Shown: positions 25,871-36,110, numbered from the stretch's first letter. The stretch is DNA of 64,000 nucleotides from Bathymodiolus brooksi (GCA_963680875.1 OY804576.1:78063668-78127667); one strand, 5' to 3'. The notes: a model not told the origin generated them from the letters alone. Translations and numbers: made by a program.

Positions 25871-26034
25871 CTGTGTGTGTATTTACATATGTGTGTATCG
25901 TCAAGTTCTAAAGATAAAATTGCTAGCACAAATGAAAATGAAAACTTTTAAAAGTAACAGTAATATATATAATTACAAGGCGAACCATTCCTCTATAAAA
26001 CCTCAAACTTCTAAACATAAAACATACTTATCTT

Positions 26035-26105
26035 TAACTAAACGTAAGAGAATACCGAAGGGGCAAACATAAATGGACAATCCGGAGAAACTTGCAATAT
26101 AGGGT
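26035..26105 (-). repeat. Short dispersed repeat fragment E
   Basis: GGGGCAAACATAAATGGACA and ATCCGG are the reverse complement, with changes, of TGGATTGTCCATTTTTAATT plus GCCCC at 43440-43560. A third relative lies near 51420. The element type is unknown. Confidence 0.35.
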
Positions 26106-26109
26106 ATAC

Positions 26110-26345
26110 AATAAATCAAAACTGATGTCTGCTTTGGACTAGACGCGTTTAGATCTATTTCTTGTTTTATTTATGGCTGGTTCATTGACACAAATCCGAT
26201 GTAAGCATGTCGTTGCCCTTGGATACATTATACTGACTCCGATCAAGCCAGGCGGAGAAGAAGTAAATTCCACTTTTATAGTCCGGCTTGACCCCAACCT
26301 ACTACTTGAACTACCGCACTCATATCGAGCATGATTGCCATTACA
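26110..26345 (-). mobile_element. SINE family B, old copy, minus strand
   Basis: TCTGCTTTGGACTAGACGCG, TTCATTGACACAAATCC, AAGCATGTCGTTGCCC, TATAGTCCGGCTTGACCCC and CTACCGCACTCATATCGAGC follow, in order, the minus-strand copy at 52225-52600. The B box is decayed. Confidence 0.65.
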
Positions 26346-26603
26346 AACATGAGGTGGTTGTACTTATAAGACAAACTCATAGCAGTTTCTTATGAGCAAT
26401 AGTTTGAAATGATTGGTCGATAGGTCAAATTATCCGAATTTTCCTAATGCATCCATCTTGCTGTGTGACATTAAACTGTGCATGTATCGCTCACCTACTT
26501 GTTCATGTGCAGTTTGTGTTCAATATTCAATGAAATTCAGATTTTAAGAAAAACATATTATATTAATTTTTACATAGATGTTCAGTGTTGTAACCCATTA
26601 AAA

Positions 26604-26842
26604 TAGGGTTAGGGATTATGGTGGTTAACGCCGCTTTCAACAATTAACGCAGTCAGTTTTACTGGTGGATGCAACCGAAGTACTCGGAGAAAACCACCGA
26701 CCTTGCCACAAGTCACTGACAAACTGTATCACAAAGTTGTATCGAGTACACCTCCAAATTCGAACACACAACATTAGTGGTAATAGACACTGATTACCGA
26801 GGTAGTTGAAAATCCAACTATTATACGATCACGACAGCCTCT
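26604..26842 (-). mobile_element. SINE family A, minus strand
   Basis: GGTTAACGCCGCTTTCAACA, AGTCAGTTTTACTGGTGGA, CGGAGAAAACCACCGACC, AAGTCACTGACAAACTG, GTATCGAGTACACCTCC, ATTCGAACACACAAC (B box reversed) and CCAACTATTATACGATCACG. Close to full length. Confidence 0.8.
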
Positions 26843-27231
26843 TTTATGTAGCAATCTCAAATTTCACCCATTGACCTATTATATTCCAGTCCTACATTTT
26901 TACCAGCACGATTTATTGTTTATAATCTTATAATTCTCGTCATGACCAAAACAGAAAAACAACTCTCTTGACATTAAACGGCAACAAGCAATCAATCAAT
27001 TTGTATAAATAATCAAATACAATTTCAAATAGACCGATTATCCGAATTGGCTGAATTATTTAACAAATGAAGCATAAAATCTGAAAGTTGAAATAATATA
27101 TGTAAAATAAAATAGCCTATCTATCAACCCACCATTATAAATAGGATAGGAGTGAACACACACGAAGCACACTAATTTATATATCCCCATTTTAAAATGT
27201 TTACTTGTTCAATAAATGGTTATTAGCTAAT

Positions 27232-27500
27232 GGGCCATCGTGGTCGTATGGTAGTTGGATTTACAACTACCTATACAATCAGTGCCTATCACCACTGAAG
27301 TAGTCACTTCGAATCCCGCTCAGCCGAGGTGTTCTCGATACAACATTATGTGATAAAGTTTGTCAGTGACTTGCGACAGGTCGGTGGTTTTCTCCGGGCA
27401 CTCCGGTTTCCTCCACCAATAAAACTGGCCGCCACGATATAATTGAAATATTGGTGAAAGTGGCGTTAAACACCATAAAACAAACAAACAAACAAGCAAT
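27232..27500 (+). mobile_element. SINE family A, near full length with (AAAC)n tail
   Basis: Head GGGCCATCGTGGTCGTATGG and AGTTGGATTTACAACTACC, B box CTTCGAATCCCGCTC, then GACAGGTCGGTGGTTTTCTC, CCACCAATAAAACTGGCCGC and GTGGCGTTAAACACCATAAA. It ends in ACAAACAAACAAACAAGC. The best copy for defining the family. Confidence 0.85.
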
Positions 27501-27714
27501 CATTAGCAAAGGATATGATTTTTGTAAGAAAGCATATTTTGCTAAAATATGCACAAGTGTATCTGTTAAAATATTGTCATAAATTAAAAAAATAATAATA
27601 ATAGGTACAATGTAAATGAGTCATGACCTGCTGAACATTGAAAGTAATCATTATCAATAGTAGGGCTAGTTCTGAATTTAACGTACTTAGCGAAACACGC
27701 TCAATGCATATAAT

Positions 27715-27740
27715 ATATTATATATATATATATACACACA
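27715..27740 (+). repeat. (TA)n / (AC)n microsatellite
   Basis: ATTATATATATATATATA followed by CACACA, just upstream of the TATA box of C1q gene 2. Length polymorphism here could affect promoter spacing, which is an inference only. Confidence 0.8.
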
Positions 27741-27746
27741 AAGCAC

Positions 27747-27754
27747 TATAAAAA
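27747..27754 (+). promoter_or_regulatory. Candidate TATA box of C1q gene 2
   Basis: TATAAAAA lies 84 bp upstream of the ATG at 27831. This allows a transcription start near 27775-27780 and a 5' untranslated region of about 50 bases. It is placed by sequence match only. Confidence 0.55.
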
Positions 27755-27830
27755 CGGAAATACTTGACTTGCCACCCAAATATACAAGTACTTCGTCAAT
27801 TAGTTTTTATACCAGTTAAAATTTTCAACA

Positions 27831-28778
27831 ATGGCGACTACATCCTTTTCAGGTCTTAAATATATGTTATTATTTGCTTTAGTTTGTGGAATTAATACTT
27901 CTTTAGAAAATCAGGAAAATGTGACATCGTTAATTTTGAACGACATTGGAAATCAAATAGAGAACATTGCCAACAAAACAGCCGAGGATATACTTTTAGA
28001 ACTGACCAAGAAGATTGACGACCTTGAAGTAAGCATTGTTCAAGATATGCTTATAAATGAAATCAAAGGTGAGCACGATAATCTACAAACAGAAAAAAAC
28101 AAACTCTCTGCTGACCTTAGAGGTACACTTGACAACTTGTTAGAAATAAAAGAGTTTCAAATCTTAAACAAAACAGAAAATGACATTGAAAAACTTACCA
28201 GTGACAACCATAAAGATTTGTCAAATTACGAAGAGTTCTTGAAAAACATGGTGGACACAGAAATCACAAATATCCACGAAGCTGCTATCAATTTTACAGA
28301 ATCGATTATAGGAAGTTTCAATAGGGAATTACACGAAATATTGCAGAACGCTTCAACTAAAAACGAACCTCAAAGTGCTGTCATACCAGTGGCTTTTACT
28401 GCTCTGTTGACAAGTAATGTCCAAGTTTTCGATGAAACGTGCATCATCTTCGACCGAGTAGTGACGAATGTAGGATTACGCTACAACACCACTGTAGGTA
28501 CTTTTACGGCTCCTGTAAAAGGCTTGTATGTGTTCTCGTGTCCCTTCCTTGTTAACCATGGCTACGTTAATGCTCAGTTAGTAAAAAACGGACACGAAGT
28601 AGGAAGAGGTTATGGGGCAAAAGATACTCGGGAGGGATCTGGATTTATCAACTTGATTCTGAATCTGGCCAAGGATGATTGGGTTTGTGTGAAAGTAATA
28701 CCAGCATGGAGCACAGGACTTTTGCGTGGGGACTTGTATTCGTCATTTTCTGGATTTTTAGTCGGAAAAGTTAATTAG
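27831..28778 (+). CDS. C1q-domain-containing protein 2 (secreted, coiled-coil stalk)
   Basis: An intronless frame of 315 codons, starting in CAACAATGGCG, which is close to a good initiation context. Signal peptide MATTSFSGLKYMLLFALVCG, probably cleaved just after. Residues ~25-180 are charged, helix-forming and rich in N-glycosylation sequons (NVT, NKT twice, NFT, NAS). The C1q head spans ~186-315: PVAFTALL, IIFDRVVTNVGLRYN, GTFTAPVKGLYVFSCPF, GYVNAQLVKNG and the ending GLLRGDLYSSFSGFLVGKVN. The head is clearly paralogous to that of the gene at 24103 (shared GLLRGDLYS.FSGF.VGK and GYVN), while the stalks have diverged. The head has three cysteines against one in gene 1, so disulphide pattern or oligomer stability may differ. 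Same likely role: secreted, trimer-forming recognition protein. The pair looks like an old local duplication. Confidence 0.94.
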   Translation: MATTSFSGLKYMLLFALVCGINTSLENQENVTSLILNDIGNQIENIANKTAEDILLELTKKIDDLEVSIVQDMLINEIKGEHDNLQTEKNKLSADLRGTLDNLLEIKEFQILNKTENDIEKLTSDNHKDLSNYEEFLKNMVDTEITNIHEAAINFTESIIGSFNRELHEILQNASTKNEPQSAVIPVAFTALLTSNVQVFDETCIIFDRVVTNVGLRYNTTVGTFTAPVKGLYVFSCPFLVNHGYVNAQLVKNGHEVGRGYGAKDTREGSGFINLILNLAKDDWVCVKVIPAWSTGLLRGDLYSSFSGFLVGKVN

Positions 28779-29059
28779 GGAACTGACCTGTAATTGAACT
28801 TTATGTCTATGTTTGTACAGATCGTTATTCTATCACAAATTTTAAAACAATGCTTACATTTAGGTGTCGTGTTTTCTGCACTGGACAGAAAAAGGTATCA
28901 GTTATATTTCCAATTGCACCTGTTTATCTGCGGACAGTTGTTTCAGTGTGCTAGCATTATAGACATCCAGTTCAGTGTGTTAATCAAGTTCAACACATAC
29001 ATCATTGTCGATCATTTCATCAAATTGTTCTCCCTTAGACATAGCTGAAAAATATTAAA
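28779..29059 (+). other. Likely 3' untranslated region of C1q gene 2
   Basis: ATTAAA at 29054-29059 is the first usable polyadenylation-type signal after the stop at 28778. An 84-codon open frame at 28794-29048 has no domain features and lies inside this presumed 3' region, so I do not call it a gene. Confidence 0.4.
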
Positions 29060-29269
29060 GATGGATACAACACTCTTCTTAAACGTTAATGGTCAAGGGA
29101 GATAACTATCGTACAGTATAAGTTACATCGTTTTTATGTCCTTTTTTCATTGGATTGTTCTATCTCCCGATATATTCCATTAAGAAATACACTACTTGTT
29201 GTTTCTAGATAATTAAGACTGATTTTATTTAGTGATGATCATATACGAATCATCTGATGATGCACACGT

Positions 29270-29400
29270 ACTCTGCGATGTAATGATTTGTGTGCTTTCC
29301 TCAAGAGCCTTCAAGAGCGGTGGGAGACAGTAGGTATGGTGGTTAACGGGTGAAACGAAAGACAAACCTAAGTATGCAGCATTATATAATAAGGGAGTAA
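29270..29400 (+). mobile_element. Degenerate SINE family B head
   Basis: CTGCGATGTAATGATTTGTG plus TGCTTTCCTC matches the family-B head, and GGGTGAAACGAAAGAC matches the part just after the B box. The B box itself is lost. Confidence 0.45.
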
Positions 29401-29504
29401 GCTTCATGTTCGTCCTTCCATCAATTTGGCGCATGATATATTTGTTTTCCAGGAAAGTAGCATCATTGATTTATAGAATTTTTTAAACACTAATAAATCT
29501 TGCA

Positions 29505-29600
29505 TCAAAAAAGTTTGAAGATACCAAAAGGGATGGAAGAAATACAGACGATACAATGGCCAAAGTAAAAGTGCAAAAAGACAAACAATGGTCAAAAAAA
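29505..29600 (-). mobile_element. Retroelement 3' fragment (R family, copy R2)
   Basis: On the minus strand it reads GACCATTGTTTGTC, TGGCCATTGTATCGTC and GGTATCTTCAAAC. These match the 3' end of copies at 19766-19840 and 34960-35300 in the same order. Confidence 0.5.
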
Positions 29601-29756
29601 TACTAAGTTATGCGTTCCTTTCCAGGAGACAAATCTCAACTTATAAAATTGATTAAATTTCTCAGCTATACTGGATGTAAAAAATTGATTTACACGAAAG
29701 CATTCTTTTTATAAATAAGTACTACGATTTCTCTTCCTTCAATTAGGATATAGGTT

Positions 29757-29985
29757 GGTTTATGGTGTTTAACGCCACTTTCAACAATATTTCAGTTATA
29801 TCGCTGAGGTCAGTTTTATTGGTTAGGAAACCGGAGTACTCGGAGAAAACCACCAACCTGTCGCAAGTCACTGACAAACTTTATCACATAATGTTGTATC
29901 GAGTACACCTCGCCATGAACGGGGTTCGAACTCACAACTTTAGTGATGTTGGGCACTGATTGCGACCACTATGGCCCTGCAACTA
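29757..29985 (-). mobile_element. SINE family A, minus strand
   Basis: GTTTATGGTGTTTAACGCCA, CTTTCAACAATATTTCAG, CAGTTTTATTGGTTAGGAAA, GGAGAAAACCACCAACC, AGTCACTGACAAACTTTATC, GTATCGAGTACACCTCGCC, GGTTCGAACTCACAAC (reversed B box) and ACCACTATGGCCC. Well preserved. Confidence 0.85.
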
Positions 29986-30183
29986 GGATATAGGATGAAG
30001 AAAGACACACTAAAACTACAATTTCATTAACACGCATTTGTAGAAAACGAGTTGTTTCCCTTTCCCTTATCTCTCAAAATAAGACCACAAATTTGGCTTT
30101 ACTTGTGAAATCGGTGCTATGGGTTAAGAGTATTTTAATATGTTGCTAATGGTGTGTTTTGTACGGTCTTGAGCACACACAAT

Positions 30184-30270
30184 AAACAAACAAACAAACA
30201 AACAAACAAACAAACAAACAAACAAACAAACAAACAAACAAATAAATAAATAAATAGATAAATAAATAAA
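30184..30270 (+). repeat. (AAAC)n-(AAAT)n microsatellite
   Basis: About fourteen AAAC units followed by about seven AAAT/AGAT units. It resembles the (AAAC)n tail of family A SINEs, but the flank to the left has no SINE body, so it stands alone. Confidence 0.9.
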
Positions 30271-30559
30271 AGTGTCGTTTTAGAGGAATGGGGTAGTTGA
30301 ATGGTATTCGAGTGTTGTAGAAAGAAAAAGTCTAATATACCATAATTACATAATGCACAACATCTTTTGATTTTTCTTTAAATCCACATCTTCGTCATGG
30401 TCTTTGATTATGTAATCTTATTCATAATATATTTGATGTCAACATGTAACTTCCGAAAAATGTGAAATATAAAATTCCCTAAGGAATGGCTTTAAACACC
30501 TAATTGACATGAAATGGTGATATAGCAGTTTTTATTAGAGTAGGTAATAACATGGCGAA
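30271..30559. other. AT-rich sequence, nothing recognised
   Basis: No open frame, tRNA-like box or repeat that I can support between the microsatellite and the retroelement relic. Confidence 0.4.
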
Positions 30560-31190
30560 AAAATAAAATAAAAACAATACAATATTCCACAAAACACTAC
30601 ACAGAAATTAAAGATGGATTAACACGAACCACGTATAAAATAAGGGGGGAAAAAAACAAACATGGGGTAAACCCAGTTGCTACGAGAGGGTCAACAGTTT
30701 TTGCTATAGACGTGACACCCGTAGTGGTACCCTTGTTAAAATCCGGTGATTAGTCATGAAAGAGGAAAGGCGGACGAGATTGTGACCTCGGACAAACGGA
30801 ACATATTCGTGGGAACAGATATTCTGTACTGGTGTACCAAGTCATGATGGCAATCGTTAGAGAGATAAATTCAAATAAATTACTAGAAACCTTTGATTCA
30901 GTTGCTTCTTCGTTAGCTCCATCTCTCTACCATGTAAATCTTAATCAGAACTGCAATCCCTCGAATAGCGTATCAACTGAGAATATCACTCCATATGCAG
31001 GTGTTGCTGAAATATTCCCATATATGAATGGAAAGTTCACAATGGGAATATTGAAATCATCTATTTTATCACAAAGTTTCGTTCTCAATTGGTCATCATT
31101 GTCAATTACTAGATGTAGATCAAGGTATGAATCAGAACTAGCTGTATCTGTGGTGTTCTTTATTTCGAGTATTTCACAGAGAAGTGTTGT
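30560..31190 (-). pseudogene. Reverse-transcriptase retroelement relic, C-terminal region plus 3' part (R3)
   Basis: Read on the minus strand from ~31190 downward, the translation gives LEIKNTTDTA, YLDLHLVIDND, LRTKLCDKIDDFNIPIVNFP and ISATPAYGV. This is the conserved block (TKLYDKRDDFNF ... PAxPAYGV) found downstream of the catalytic core in a reverse-transcriptase family common in invertebrate genomes, recognised from memory. It then breaks at stops. Below 30838 it continues as the 3' region shared with 19515 and 47515 (AACGGAACATATTCG, GTGACACCCGTAGTGG, GATTAACACGAACCACG, CCACAAAACACTACAC). A 181-codon plus-strand frame at 30832-31377 is antisense to this relic. Degraded and not functional. 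Confidence 0.7.
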
Positions 31191-31379
31191 TGATACTGTT
31201 CAGATCACTGCTTATAATGTGGCCAGTCGGATTACATATGAATGGATAACTTCCACGGGTGCAAACAGGAGGTTAACACTTAGAGTTGTAAATGTTGAGA
31301 TCCTGCAACATATGTTTGTAGTTGAATATCTTGGTTGCAATCGGTGTAGAATAGATAATGCTATAGGGACAGACTGATC

Positions 31380-31789
31380 TATAAAATAGCGTATGTGTCC
31401 AGTATTATTTATGACAAAGGATTCAAAATCAGGCAGACTCAAGAATATGATCCACATACATGTTAGATGGGGTAATATGTATATATGTGAGGCTTAATAG
31501 TCATAATTATTATGACAATATGCCTCTATCAAACAGTCATAGTAATGTGTCTTGTACGTAAATACAATATTAATCTAAACCTTTTACACTTTGTGAATCA
31601 AATTAGACGTTTCTATGTTCAAATTGTATATCCAACAAATGTGTTTGGGTTGGAGACAATTTAAGTAAAATTAGATTTTTGTCGGATAATTTTTGTTTGT
31701 TTGTGCAAAAAGGGACCAACAAAACATCTAATTTTATTAGATTTGGTTTGCAAGCAAGCAAGCAATCAATCAATCAGTACTAATGTTAA
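31380..31789. other. AT-rich sequence, nothing recognised
   Basis: No supported gene. AAGCAAGCAAGCAATCAATC at 31752-31771 is a small low-complexity patch. Confidence 0.4.
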
Positions 31790-31930
31790 TCATGTAAACC
31801 AGACACATTACTTTGACTTTCTAATGAAATCAATGACGCACCTGACAATTCTACATATACACTTACTCCACTCTCTAAGCACACTATTCTAAACAATTGT
31901 AAGTCTGCTATGGAATACCCTGGCAATAAA
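31790..31930 (+). pseudogene. Possible reverse-transcriptase fragment (upstream region)
   Basis: CAATTCTACATATACACTTA and CTCC translate as NSTYTLTPLSK. The same words occur at 41610-41650, where the preceding frame reads TYYFERLIKYLGINDTVGNS. A short 'TYTPTxLT' block precedes the LYWIPKLHK region in the same reverse-transcriptase family. This copy is frameshifted. Confidence 0.35.
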
Positions 31931-32084
31931 ACGGAAGATGAGAAGGTAAATCTTCCTTCATCTTAATGGACACCCGTGTCTACATTACAAAATTACCGGA
32001 ATCTATTCATTAATCAATTTTCTTGTTAAACTGAAAACAATTTTATTTGTGATTTCAAAAAGACTCTGAATTTTCTGGCTACCT

Positions 32085-32175
32085 TTTTTAAATCTTTGGA
32101 TTTCAATCTTTTGACTTTGAGAGCGTACTTGATGAAGATTATTCCAGAAACACGTCGTGCACACTTAAAAATAGG
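32085..32175 (+). mobile_element. PLE-type repeat fragment P2 with hammerhead-like core
   Basis: TTCAATCTTTTGACTTTGAG is followed by GCGTAC, TTGATGA, AGATTATTCC, AGAAA, CACGTC and GTGCAC. GCGTAC can still pair with GTGCAC to form a stem, but C3 of the core is T here (TTGATGA), so it is probably inactive. Confidence 0.5.
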
Positions 32176-32401
32176 TAGAAAGTGAATAATACGTCTGAAT
32201 TTCAATTAATAATGCTGTGTTACCAATTAACATCTGCATTTTGCGGACTTCTTCAATAAAATGATTTGCGTGAAATTTGAGCCTACTAGATATTTTGTTT
32301 TAGCAAGGCTCTTAGATGATTCCTGCAAACCTAATTTCTACTAGTCACCCGGATGTAGAGTACTGAAATGAAAAACAAAATATCAATCTGTCGGAACTAT
32401 T

Positions 32402-32605
32402 CCAAAATCAAAATTCGTAGAAAGAGGCAAAATCGATACCCTTAACACATAAATACATGACCGCTTACTTTCCTGGTTTGGTACAGACACTTCAATAAAA
32501 ACTGGCGGGGCTAAACTAGTTTTATGAGCTTATGCCTCACCTCTTAGTAAAAGAATAGGGTCATGCAAGTGTTTTCCACATATAAAAAAAATGCCAACCC
32601 TCACA
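32402..32605 (-). mobile_element. Retroelement 3'-end fragment (T family, T1)
   Basis: On the minus strand: CACTTGCATGACC, TAGCCCCGCCAGTTTTTATT, GAAGTGTCTGTACCA, AAGCGGTCATGTATTTATGT and AAGGGTATCGATTTTGCC. The same order is found at 61094 and 62895, where the frame reads FTPPLFIEVPVPS before a stop. It is the coding end plus 3' region of a retroelement. Confidence 0.6.
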
Positions 32606-33226
32606 TATAACCGGGCGAACAGTGTTATTATAAAGAACGGTATAATCTTGAAGATTATACATAATATATTTAATCTTCGTGACACAAAAGTCGTCATATG
32701 TACATGTATAATATTAGTTCTGAACTAGTAGAGAATATTTTCATATTTTAGTTAATCAGAAAATGTCTATATCATGACGGTTATATTATTTGTTGGAACG
32801 ACAGGGGCCATTCATAGATCATTTTTGAGAAGGTTTGGTCTAAGTGATTCAATGATATGCGGGGAGTTGATTAGATTATACAATCTTTATATGCGACAGA
32901 CCTTATACCTATGACAATGAACATAGATATGAATAAACATTAGAGAAAACCCACTACGAACGACTGCAAGTTGTCTTTTACGCGCAAGAAGCGTGTTACT
33001 TACTCTTTATACACGAGGACTCATTAACGTTATGCGAGTTGTCAATCTCTACCACAGTTATCGTTCTTTACTCTCACATCACCCTCTGTAAACGTCTTAA
33101 TTTTAACAAGATTCTTGTAAAAATAAAAATAAATTCATTCAAACGAAATGTTCAATTATGTAGTATCCTAAGCTCAAATATTAAACATGTTTCTATTTAT
33201 CTTACAATTATTATCACAAATTTCAG
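32606..33226. other. AT-rich sequence, nothing recognised
   Basis: No supported gene. The 110-codon frame starting at 33039 runs into the SINE at 33227 and gets its last third from it, so it is not called. Confidence 0.4.
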
Positions 33227-33425
33227 GGGCCGTCATGGTCGTGATCGTATGGTAGTTGGATTAACAACTACATGTTCAATCAGTACCTATCCCCACCAAA
33301 GTTGTGAGTTCAAACCCGGTTCATGGCGAGGTGTACTCGATACAACATTATGTGATAAAGTTTGTCAGTGACTTGCGACAGGTCGGTGGTTTTCTCCGTG
33401 GCGTTAAACACCATCAATCAAACCA
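33227..33425 (+). mobile_element. SINE family A with internal deletion
   Basis: Head GGGCCGTCATGGTCGTG, TATGGTAGTTGGATTAACAA and B box GAGTTCAAACCCGG are well kept. After GGTCGGTGGTTTTCTCCGTG it jumps directly to GCGTTAAACACC, skipping about 60 bp present in the copy at 27232. Confidence 0.85.
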
Positions 33426-34147
33426 AATCAAACCACAGATTTCAATACTAATCATAGAGAGAAAGGAATGATAATTCTGGTAGAGATTGGCGAGTTGAGT
33501 ATTTGATTCGCTCCGCACGACTAACCGACACCCCTTTCGGGAGGTTTGTTTCTCTTAAGGCCGAAATTCGGTCCCATTATATATCCAGAAATTACGGATG
33601 GGAACTTCAAAGAAGAATTAAGATATAATATACGTCAAAATAGATCTTGTTTAAGTTGAATAAAAAATAATGACAAATCTCAATAAACTAGAAATGTGGT
33701 TTAACTATTATACTTTGTCTTTTTTTGGAAAGTAAAAGGTGATTTTTTTTTCACAAATGCCCAACTTGAACATTAAAAAGGTAAGCAGATCAATTGCTAT
33801 GCAAATAAATTTGAAGAAGCTTAAGTAAATTGTGTTATTTAAGATAACAAATAGGATTCTAAAGTGATAAACAGGGTATTAAAGAAGTTTATTTCTCCAA
33901 TAATTGAAATAAAATGGATTTCCTGTATGTGTGAATATCTATGATTAAATATTCATTACGTACGTTTCTAACAAGGCTGTTATGACTATTTCCACCTTAA
34001 AAATTAATTAAACATATGATTAGCTAATAATCGTTACAGTGGGTACCATTGAAGTTATCTTCAAAAGACTGACAAACAGGTGAATAATCGTTCTATTTAT
34101 TACATTTTTACACAAGAAAACTCTTGGACGTAAAATACTTATTTTCA
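33426..34147. other. AT-rich sequence, nothing recognised
   Basis: A GC-richer patch at 33480-33590 (CGCTCCGCACGACTAACCGA) may be a repeat fragment, but I see no second copy. No gene seen. Confidence 0.4.
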
Positions 34148-34340
34148 ATAGAGTTGTTGAGGGTTTAACGCCACATTCAATAATTATTCAGTTATATTGT
34201 GGCGGTCCTTTTCATTGGTGATGGAAATCTTTGTGGCGGTCCTTTTCATTGGTGATTGAAATCTGAATACAGCATAGGTCGCTGATACAGTTTATCATAT
34301 AATATTCTATCATTGTATCGGGTTCACATCGTCACAAACT
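34148..34340 (-). mobile_element. SINE family A, degraded minus-strand copy
   Basis: GGGTTTAACGCCACATTCAA, CAGTTATATTGTGGCGGTCC, GGTCGCTGATACAG and TTGTATCGGGTTCACATCG. The block GTGGCGGTCCTTTTCATTGG plus TGAT is locally duplicated at 34199 and 34232. Confidence 0.65.
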
Positions 34341-34844
34341 ATATCTTGGGTTTAAAAGCTAATTCAAATACTTTAAAAAAAAATGTTATCATGGGGAAAA
34401 ATATAAGCTTGCTTAATAGTTTTCCATTACATTGTAGAATACAGAACGTGTGGAAAACGGCGGTGATTACGGAAAAGGGATATCTATTTTGTGTAACCAA
34501 TTTCTCCGGCAATTTTCAACACAGATCACTGACACTTTACACAAATTGTTTGCCTGCATCTTGAAGTCACATTATAGAACAATTCAAGATTTTCCATTTT
34601 GTTTCAATGGATTTATTTAAACTTACTCAGTTTTAACAATATTGTCCGTAGAGGTCCTCCCATATTATAGCTGTTTCCTCGGTCATCATTTTAGAAGGGA
34701 AATCCTTAAATTTTGAAATTTAACTTCGGTTTACTTACTAAAAAATTAAAGAAAACAATCAAATTACTTATGACTTTATTTACATTTTTCTCGCTTTTCT
34801 ACTTCCAGTAAGTCTATACCTATACTAGAGTAAGACGATGGACG
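34341..34844. other. AT-rich sequence, nothing recognised
   Basis: An 83-codon frame at 34313-34564 has no domain features and begins inside the SINE. No gene called. Confidence 0.4.
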
Positions 34845-35310
34845 CCACTAATGGAGCAGAAACCACATCCCGGGTTTTAAGTGGTGCTCGTGTTACTCGA
34901 TCTTTAGTTTTCTTTGTGGTGCTCTGTGGCTCGTTTTTTGTCCTTCTGTCCTTTTTCTTTTGGCCATTGTATTTTAAGGGGGTACCATACACTACAGGGA
35001 GATAACTCTTTAAAATCAGTTGAACGTTTTGATCAAATGATGTTTGTATGCAGATTTCAAGCATCTCAGTGATCAAAATCACAGAGAGAAAAGCTGCTAT
35101 GTGGCTAGTGAATTTATAGCTCTGAGTCTGTTGGTTGGAATTTGTTAAAATTTTGATATTTATTACAGTGAATATATTCAAACACACTGCCAAACAAATA
35201 AGAAAATTAAACGAGCAGATCAAATTTTACCTGAAGTGTATGGTACCACCTTAAGTCCTTCTTAGATTTACGGAATCTGATTGCCCCTTAGGTGTCTTCA
35301 AACTCGTCTT
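34845..35310 (+). mobile_element. Retroelement 3' fragment (R4), split by a MITE
   Basis: Left part: GGTTTTAAGTGGTGCTCGTG, CTTTAGTTTTCTTTG and TGGCCATTGTATTTTAA. Right part after the insertion: GTCCTTCTTAGATTTACGG, GATTGCCCC and GTGTCTTCAAACTCGTCTT. Together they follow the uninterrupted copy at 19690-19845 (GACCATTGTG, GTCCTTCGATTTAC, ATTACCCC, GATATCTTCAAACTGTTCTT). Confidence 0.65.
34978..35250. mobile_element. TTAA-flanked MITE (piggyBac-like), 273 bp
   Basis: Inverted ends share GGTACCATACACT plus CAGG: the left end is GGGGGTACCATACACTACAG and the right end is the reverse complement of GGTGGTACCATACACTTCAG, with 20 of 22 positions equal. TTAA flanks both sides (34974-34977 and 35251-35254), the target preference of piggyBac (and Kolobok) elements. 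No transposase is inside, so it is non-autonomous. The 132-codon minus-strand frame at 34825-35223 crosses the left border and is not a gene. Confidence 0.8.
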
Positions 35311-35851
35311 ATCTGATCATCTGTTTACTTCAATTTCTACTATGGATGCCTCTGTTGGAGAAGATTAGATTATTTAAACTTCTTGGCTAAAAGCGTTTAG
35401 AAAACAAAGTTATTTTTATATCAAGATGAAAGACAAAATACGTTTGGGAACAATTTCATGAATAAATATGAAATGAATTCAATCACAATAAAAAGGGAAG
35501 GTGTCAAACATCAAAACTAATAGAAAACGTGTACTTCAATCACTGTATCACTATTCTGAAAGGTACTACAAAACACCGGTAATAATGTGCTAAGCGATTT
35601 AGCAGTCTAAAATGCTACAAAACTTGGAAGCCATTGATTTTCTGTCTGTAAAAAGTACTTTTATGGTAATGAATTATGGGACGTGTTGTCATTTACGACT
35701 TCTCTACGCAGTTTAAAATTTCTCTTGCGAATCCAGAAAAAAGCTGTATTTTATCAGAAAAATCAAGATAATATCAGTAAAATTGCTGTTTACTTAAACA
35801 GAAGGAAGTACAGGCTTAATGTGGGAGGTGAATGTAATCCGTAAGGTTTTG
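35311..35851. other. AT-rich sequence with a possible reverse-transcriptase scrap
   Basis: At 35659-35760 the plus strand reads YGNELWDVLSF then LLRIQKKAVFY, reminiscent of the C-terminal 'YGxELW...IQK' region of LINE-type reverse transcriptases. It is too short and broken to call. Nothing else seen. Confidence 0.25.
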
Positions 35852-36110
35852 TTTGTTTGTTTGATGGTGTTTAACGCCACTTTTAACAATATTTCAGCTA
35901 TATCATGGTGGTCAGTTTTATTGGTGGAGGAAACCGGAGGACCCGGACAAAACCACCGACCTGTCACAAGTCGCTGACAAACTTAATGTTGTACACCTCG
36001 CGCTGATCGAGATTCGAACTCACAACATCAGTGGTGATAGGCACTGATTGCATTGGTAGTTGTAAATCCAACTACCATACGATCACGGCCACGACGGCCC
36101 CTGACTATAA
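35852..36110 (-). mobile_element. SINE family A, full length, minus strand
   Basis: Tail reversed (GTTTTGTTTGTTTGTTTG), then TGGTGTTTAACGCCAC, TCAGCTATATCATGGTGG, TTTATTGGTGGAGGAAACCG, ACCACCGACCTGTCACAAG, GATTCGAACTCACAAC (reversed B box) and AACTACCATACGATCACGG to GGCCCCTGAC. Both ends are intact. Confidence 0.88.

Noticed and set aside
30832..31377. 181-codon plus-strand frame as a new gene
   Set aside because: Its first half is antisense to a reverse-transcriptase relic that has family motifs on the minus strand, and no domain or signal peptide is visible.
33039..33371. 110-codon plus-strand frame
   Set aside because: Its last third is a SINE, and the rest has no features.
34825..35223. 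132-codon minus-strand frame
   Set aside because: It spans the border between a MITE and an older retroelement fragment, so it is a chance frame across an insertion.
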